This document shows, one piece after another, positions 60,942 to 64,000 of a stretch of 64,000 bases of DNA (position 1 is its first letter; the number at the start of each line of letters is the position of its first letter). Source of the stretch: Pseudomonadota bacterium (GTDB lineage Bacteria; Pseudomonadota; Alphaproteobacteria; Rhizobiales; Phreatobacteraceae); assembly GCA_020161695.1 (NCBI GenBank), contig JAIUOO010000025.1, forward strand, positions 1 to 64,000. The letters are read 5' to 3'. The notes under the pieces are model-generated. The model ran no database searches. It was not told the origin of the DNA and was given only the letters and a program-made list of their open reading frames with translations. The translations under genes were made by a program, and so were the position numbers.

Positions 60942-62642
60942 TTGACCGACGCCGCCCTGCCCCCCTTTTCGGGACCGATCGCACGCCCGGCCGTCACGGC
61001 CGGGCGTCGCGCGTTCATGGCGCTCGCCATGGTCGTTGCCGCGCTCGTCGCGGCGCCGATCGTCGCGGTCGCCCTGAGCGTGTTCCAGCCGTCGCCCGGC
61101 ACATGGGCGCACCTGATCGACACCGTGCTGGCCGAGATCATCTGGAACACGATCCTGCTGATGGCTGTCGTCGGCGTCGGCACGTCGGTCATCGGCGTCG
61201 GCACCGCCTGGCTGGTGACGCTCTGCCGCTTCCCCGGCTCGCGCGCGCTCGAATGGCTGCTGCTCCTGCCGCTGGCCATGCCGGCCTACATCATCGGCTA
61301 TGCCTATGCCGACGCGCTGGCTTTCGCCGGCCCGGTCCAGAGCGCCCTTCGCGCCGCTTTCGGCTGGGCGCGCGGCGACTACTGGTTCCCGGACATCAAC
61401 AATGTCGGCGGGGTCGGCGCGCTGCTGACTCTGGTGCTCTACCCCTACGTCTACCTGCTGGCGCGCGCGGCCTTTCTCGACCAGTCGACCTGCGTGCTGG
61501 AAGCGGCCCGCACGCTCGGCTCCGGCCCCTGGGGCGCCTGCCTGCGCGTCGGCCTGCCGATGGCGCGCCCGGCCATCGCCGCCGGCGTGGCGCTGGCGCT
61601 GATGGAGGCGCTGGCCGATTTCGGCACCGTCCAGTATTTCGGCGTGAACACGTTCACGACCACCATCTACCGGACGTGGTTCGGCATGGGCGAGCGTGCC
61701 GGCGCCGGCCAGCTGGCAACCGCGCTGCTCGCCTTCGTGCTGCTGCTGGTCGCGATCGAAACGCTGGCGCGGCGCAACCGCCGCTTCGGCACCAGCGCCC
61801 GTCGGCATCGCCCGCCGGCGCGGCTGCATCTCGGCCCGCTGGCCGCATCGGCCGCCTTCCTCGCCTGCCTGCTGCCGATCCTCCTCGGCTTCGTCTTACC
61901 CATCGCGGCCCTCGCCCGGCTGCACGCCGAGGGCGGAGACGCCCTGTTCGGCGAGCGCTTCCTCGTCTATGCGCGCAACTCCTTCATCCTCGCCGGCATG
62001 GCCGCCGCGATCATCGTCACCGCCGCCGCCGCGATCGGCTACACGACGCGCCTTGCGCCGGGGCCGGCGACGCAGGCCGCCGTGCGCATCGCCAGCATCG
62101 GCTATGCGGTTCCCGGCACGGTCATCGCGGTGGGCGTGCTGATTCCGCTCGGCGCCCTCGACAACCTGATCGACCAGACCACCCGGGCGGCGTTCGGCAC
62201 CGGCACCGGGCTCGTCTTTTCCGGCGGCGTCATCGCTCTCATCTACGCCTATCTCGTCCGCTTCCTCGCGGTGGCGATGGGCCCGGTCGAGGCGGGCCTG
62301 CACAAGATCCCCGGCACGTTCGACGCCGCCGCGCGCACGCTCGGCGCGACCACGCGCGAGGTGGCGCGGGTCATCCATGTTCCACTGATGCGCCGCTCGC
62401 TCCTGACAGCCGGCCTGCTCGCCTTCGTCGACGTGCTGAAGGAACTGCCGGCGACCGCCATCGTCCGCCCGTTCAACTTCGATACGCTGGCGGTCCGGGT
62501 TTACAATCTCGCCTCCGATGAGCGGCTGGCGCAGGCATCCACCGGCGCGCTGGTGATCGTCGCCGTCGGTCTGGTGCCGGTGATCCTGATCACGCGCATG
62601 GTGGCGAAGGAACAGGCCACCGGCGGCCGCAGCGACGCCTAG
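60942..62642 (+). CDS. Fe3+ ABC transporter, fused permease (FbpB-like)
   Basis: A 566-residue inner membrane protein with two permease halves, each with about six membrane segments and an EAA-type loop (LEAARTLGSGPWGACLRVGLPMARPA, and FDAAARTLGATTREVARVIHVPL). It pairs with the upstream binding protein. It starts with a TTG (60942); a later Met (in RRAFMALAMVV) could also start it. No ATPase gene (fbpC) is next to it. Confidence 0.9.
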   Translation: MTDAALPPFSGPIARPAVTAGRRAFMALAMVVAALVAAPIVAVALSVFQPSPGTWAHLIDTVLAEIIWNTILLMAVVGVGTSVIGVGTAWLVTLCRFPGSRALEWLLLLPLAMPAYIIGYAYADALAFAGPVQSALRAAFGWARGDYWFPDINNVGGVGALLTLVLYPYVYLLARAAFLDQSTCVLEAARTLGSGPWGACLRVGLPMARPAIAAGVALALMEALADFGTVQYFGVNTFTTTIYRTWFGMGERAGAGQLATALLAFVLLLVAIETLARRNRRFGTSARRHRPPARLHLGPLAASAAFLACLLPILLGFVLPIAALARLHAEGGDALFGERFLVYARNSFILAGMAAAIIVTAAAAIGYTTRLAPGPATQAAVRIASIGYAVPGTVIAVGVLIPLGALDNLIDQTTRAAFGTGTGLVFSGGVIALIYAYLVRFLAVAMGPVEAGLHKIPGTFDAAARTLGATTREVARVIHVPLMRRSLLTAGLLAFVDVLKELPATAIVRPFNFDTLAVRVYNLASDERLAQASTGALVIVAVGLVPVILITRMVAKEQATGGRSDA

Positions 62643-62702
62643 AATTCGCGCCGAACCGCATGTTCTCCGCGCGCTTCGGAAGCCACAGTGCCCGCCGCAG
62701 CA

Positions 62703-63167
62703 TCAGCGGCGCGCGCGGAAGAAGTCCTTGAGCAGCCCCGCCGCGGCCGTCTCGCCGATGCCGCCATAGACCTCGGGGCGGTGGTGGCAGGTCGGGTCCG
62801 AATAGAGCCGCACGCCGTTCTCCACCGCCCCGCCCTTGGGGTCCGCGGCGCCGTAATAGAGCCGGCGGATGCGCGCGAAGGAGATCGCGCCGGCGCACAT
62901 CGGACAGGGTTCCAGCGTCACATAGAGGTCGCAGCCAGGCAGCCGCTCGCTGCCGAGAGCCTCGCAGGCGGCGCGGATCGCCACGATCTCCGCATGGGCA
63001 GTGGGGTCGCGGTCCGCCAGGGTCCGGTTGCCGGCGGCGGCAATGATCCGCCCCTCGCTGACGATCACCGCGCCGACCGGCACCTCGCCGCGCGCAGCCG
63101 CCGCCTCGGCCTCGCCGAGGGCGATCTCCATGGGCTTTCCTGCCGGATCGGGCGCATCACTCGCCAT
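62703..63167 (-). CDS. tadA: tRNA-specific adenosine deaminase TadA
   Basis: Converts A34 to inosine in tRNA-Arg(ACG), an essential step. The 154-residue protein has the zinc motif H58-A-E60 and P-C88-x-x-C91 (TLEPCPMCAGAI), with RLYYGAADPKGGAVENG. It is convergent with the iron permease gene (60-base gap) and divergent from the pseudouridine synthase gene, with 95 bases between starts. Confidence 0.96.
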   Translation of the reverse strand: MASDAPDPAGKPMEIALGEAEAAAARGEVPVGAVIVSEGRIIAAAGNRTLADRDPTAHAEIVAIRAACEALGSERLPGCDLYVTLEPCPMCAGAISFARIRRLYYGAADPKGGAVENGVRLYSDPTCHHRPEVYGGIGETAAAGLLKDFFRARR

Positions 63168-63262
63168 CGGGGATCGTTCGTGCTACATCGCGCCATTCCT
63201 GCCGGGGCGCCCGGCCGCGCACGCCGGATGGCGCCGCGACAACCCGATCCCACGAGACACCC

Positions 63263-64000
63263 ATGCCCCGCAAGAGTGACGATGATCGTCCGGCCGCCAG
63301 CCGGACGCGAAAAACCGATTCCGACACCCCGAAAAAGACCGCCAAGGCCGCCGCCGTCGAGGCCGTGACCGAGACGCCGAAGCGCGCGAAGAAGGCCGCC
63401 GCGGCCGAGGTGATCGCCGAGGCCCCGAAGCGGGCGAAGAAGGCAGCCGCGATCGAAGTGGTCGCCGAGGCCCCGAAGCGGGCGAAGAAGGCAGCCGCCG
63501 ATCCGGCAGCCGAGAAGCCGAAGCGCAAGAAGGCAGCCGCCGAGTCCGTCGAGGCGCCGGCTGTCGTCGAAGCCGTCGAAGCGGCCCCGAAAGCCAAGCG
63601 CAGCCGCAAGAGCGAGGCTCCGGCCGTCGCCGCCGCCGAGCCGGAAGCAGCGCCGCCGAAGCCGGCGAAGCGCGCGAAGAAGGCCGCCGAGCCGGTCGAA
63701 GAGATCATCCCCGACGACATTCCGGCCTTCCTCGACGATATCGACGAGGATCCGGTGGTGAAGGCGCTGGCCGCCGAAGCCGGCATCGAGAAGCCGAAGC
63801 GCGCGCCGCGCGACCGCGACCGCGACGATGACCGCCCCGCGCGCGGCCGTGACGACAAGCCCCGCCGGTTCGAGGATCGCGACCGCGGCGACCGCCCGCG
63901 CTTCCGCGACCGCGAGGACCGCAACAGCGTGCCGCGCGAGCGCGACCGTTCGTTCGAGCCGGTCAACCGCGGCGAGGAGCGCATCGCGCGTGTTCTAGCC
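63263..64000 (+). CDS. Probable pseudouridine synthase (RluB-like), disordered N-terminus, cut by window edge
   Basis: The visible 246 codons form a disordered lead: Lys/Ala/Glu-rich repeats containing EAPKRAKKAAA at about 50-75, then an Asp/Arg-rich part with many RDRD and RGDRPRF elements. The frame reaches GEERIARVLA, which matches the beginning of the S4 RNA-binding domain of RluB/RsuA-type synthases in related bacteria. The catalytic domain lies beyond the window, so the enzyme name is inferred. The ATG at 63263 has a short gap from tadA. Confidence 0.72.
   Translation, partial: MPRKSDDDRPAASRTRKTDSDTPKKTAKAAAVEAVTETPKRAKKAAAAEVIAEAPKRAKKAAAIEVVAEAPKRAKKAAADPAAEKPKRKKAAAESVEAPAVVEAVEAAPKAKRSRKSEAPAVAAAEPEAAPPKPAKRAKKAAEPVEEIIPDDIPAFLDDIDEDPVVKALAAEAGIEKPKRAPRDRDRDDDRPARGRDDKPRRFEDRDRGDRPRFRDREDRNSVPRERDRSFEPVNRGEERIARVLA
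63361..63505 (+). repeat. Tandem repeat in the pseudouridine synthase lead
   Basis: About three copies of a 16-residue unit, with the core ETPKRAKKAAA or EAPKRAKKAAA preceded by V-[ITV]-[AE], follow one another (roughly 45-48 bases each). The two later copies are nearly identical at the DNA level, suggesting recent duplication. They add Lys-rich tails that may bind RNA. Confidence 0.7.

Noticed and set aside
63361..63505. A CRISPR-like array
   Set aside because: The repeats are in frame inside a coding sequence, have no unique spacers, and encode Lys/Ala repeats.

Overview
The window is GC-rich chromosomal DNA from an alphaproteobacterium, most likely of the order Hyphomicrobiales (Rhizobiales). 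Four things point there: a circularly permuted two-piece tmRNA gene with the tag ANDNYAPVAVAA; Irr-type iron boxes ahead of an Fe3+ transporter; an Omp19-like Inh-domain lipoprotein; and lineage-typical small families (DUF4169 with a ribbon-helix-helix protein, alpha-type SspB, extensin-like LAS peptidase, DHCW cupin). I cannot name the genus from sequence alone.

Left part, about 1-25.7 kb, almost all on the minus strand: the division and cell wall (dcw) cluster. In transcription order it runs rsmH, ftsL, ftsI, murE, murF, mraY, murD, ftsW, murG, murC, a PaaI-type thioesterase, murB, a RelE-like toxin, an XRE-type antitoxin, ddl, ftsQ, ftsA, ftsZ. A strong intrinsic terminator follows ftsZ. 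Then come lpxC (lipid A), bamD (outer-membrane assembly), recN (recombination), a secreted ClpP-like protein, and ligA, which is cut by the window edge. The standard mraZ gene is absent ahead of rsmH, and a toxin-antitoxin pair sits inside the cluster, coupled to murB by a 4-base overlap.

Middle part, about 26-45 kb: an accessory and housekeeping mixture. It holds an HdeD-like membrane protein; two peptidoglycan hydrolases (a VanX-type dipeptidase and an AmiD-type amidase); several small membrane proteins; a cupin; a RimJ-like acetyltransferase with an M16 peptidase; an amidase; a GNAT protein; a PadR regulator with its HAAS partner; a ferric-reductase-like membrane protein; a class III aminotransferase; an uncharacterised MotA/MotB-like ion-driven pair with a periplasmic coiled coil; an ABC exporter; rpmE with a clear promoter and terminator; an Omp19-like lipoprotein; and creD.

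Right part, about 45-64 kb: sdhB standing apart from other sdh genes; the hflK-hflC-DUF2065 set; a thyA-mazG-like-folA operon for thymidylate and folate; tctB-tctA without tctC; DUF4169/RHH; sspB directly beside the tmRNA gene whose tag its product binds; a 1210-residue AsmA protein; an extensin-like peptidase; cysQ; a two-gene Fe3+ transporter (binding protein and fused permease, no ATPase visible) behind two predicted Irr boxes; tadA; and the disordered N-terminus of a probable pseudouridine synthase running off the right edge.

The common themes are envelope growth and division, peptidoglycan remodelling, and protein quality control (HflKC, tmRNA, SspB). No insertion sequence, prophage, CRISPR array, rRNA or tRNA gene was seen.
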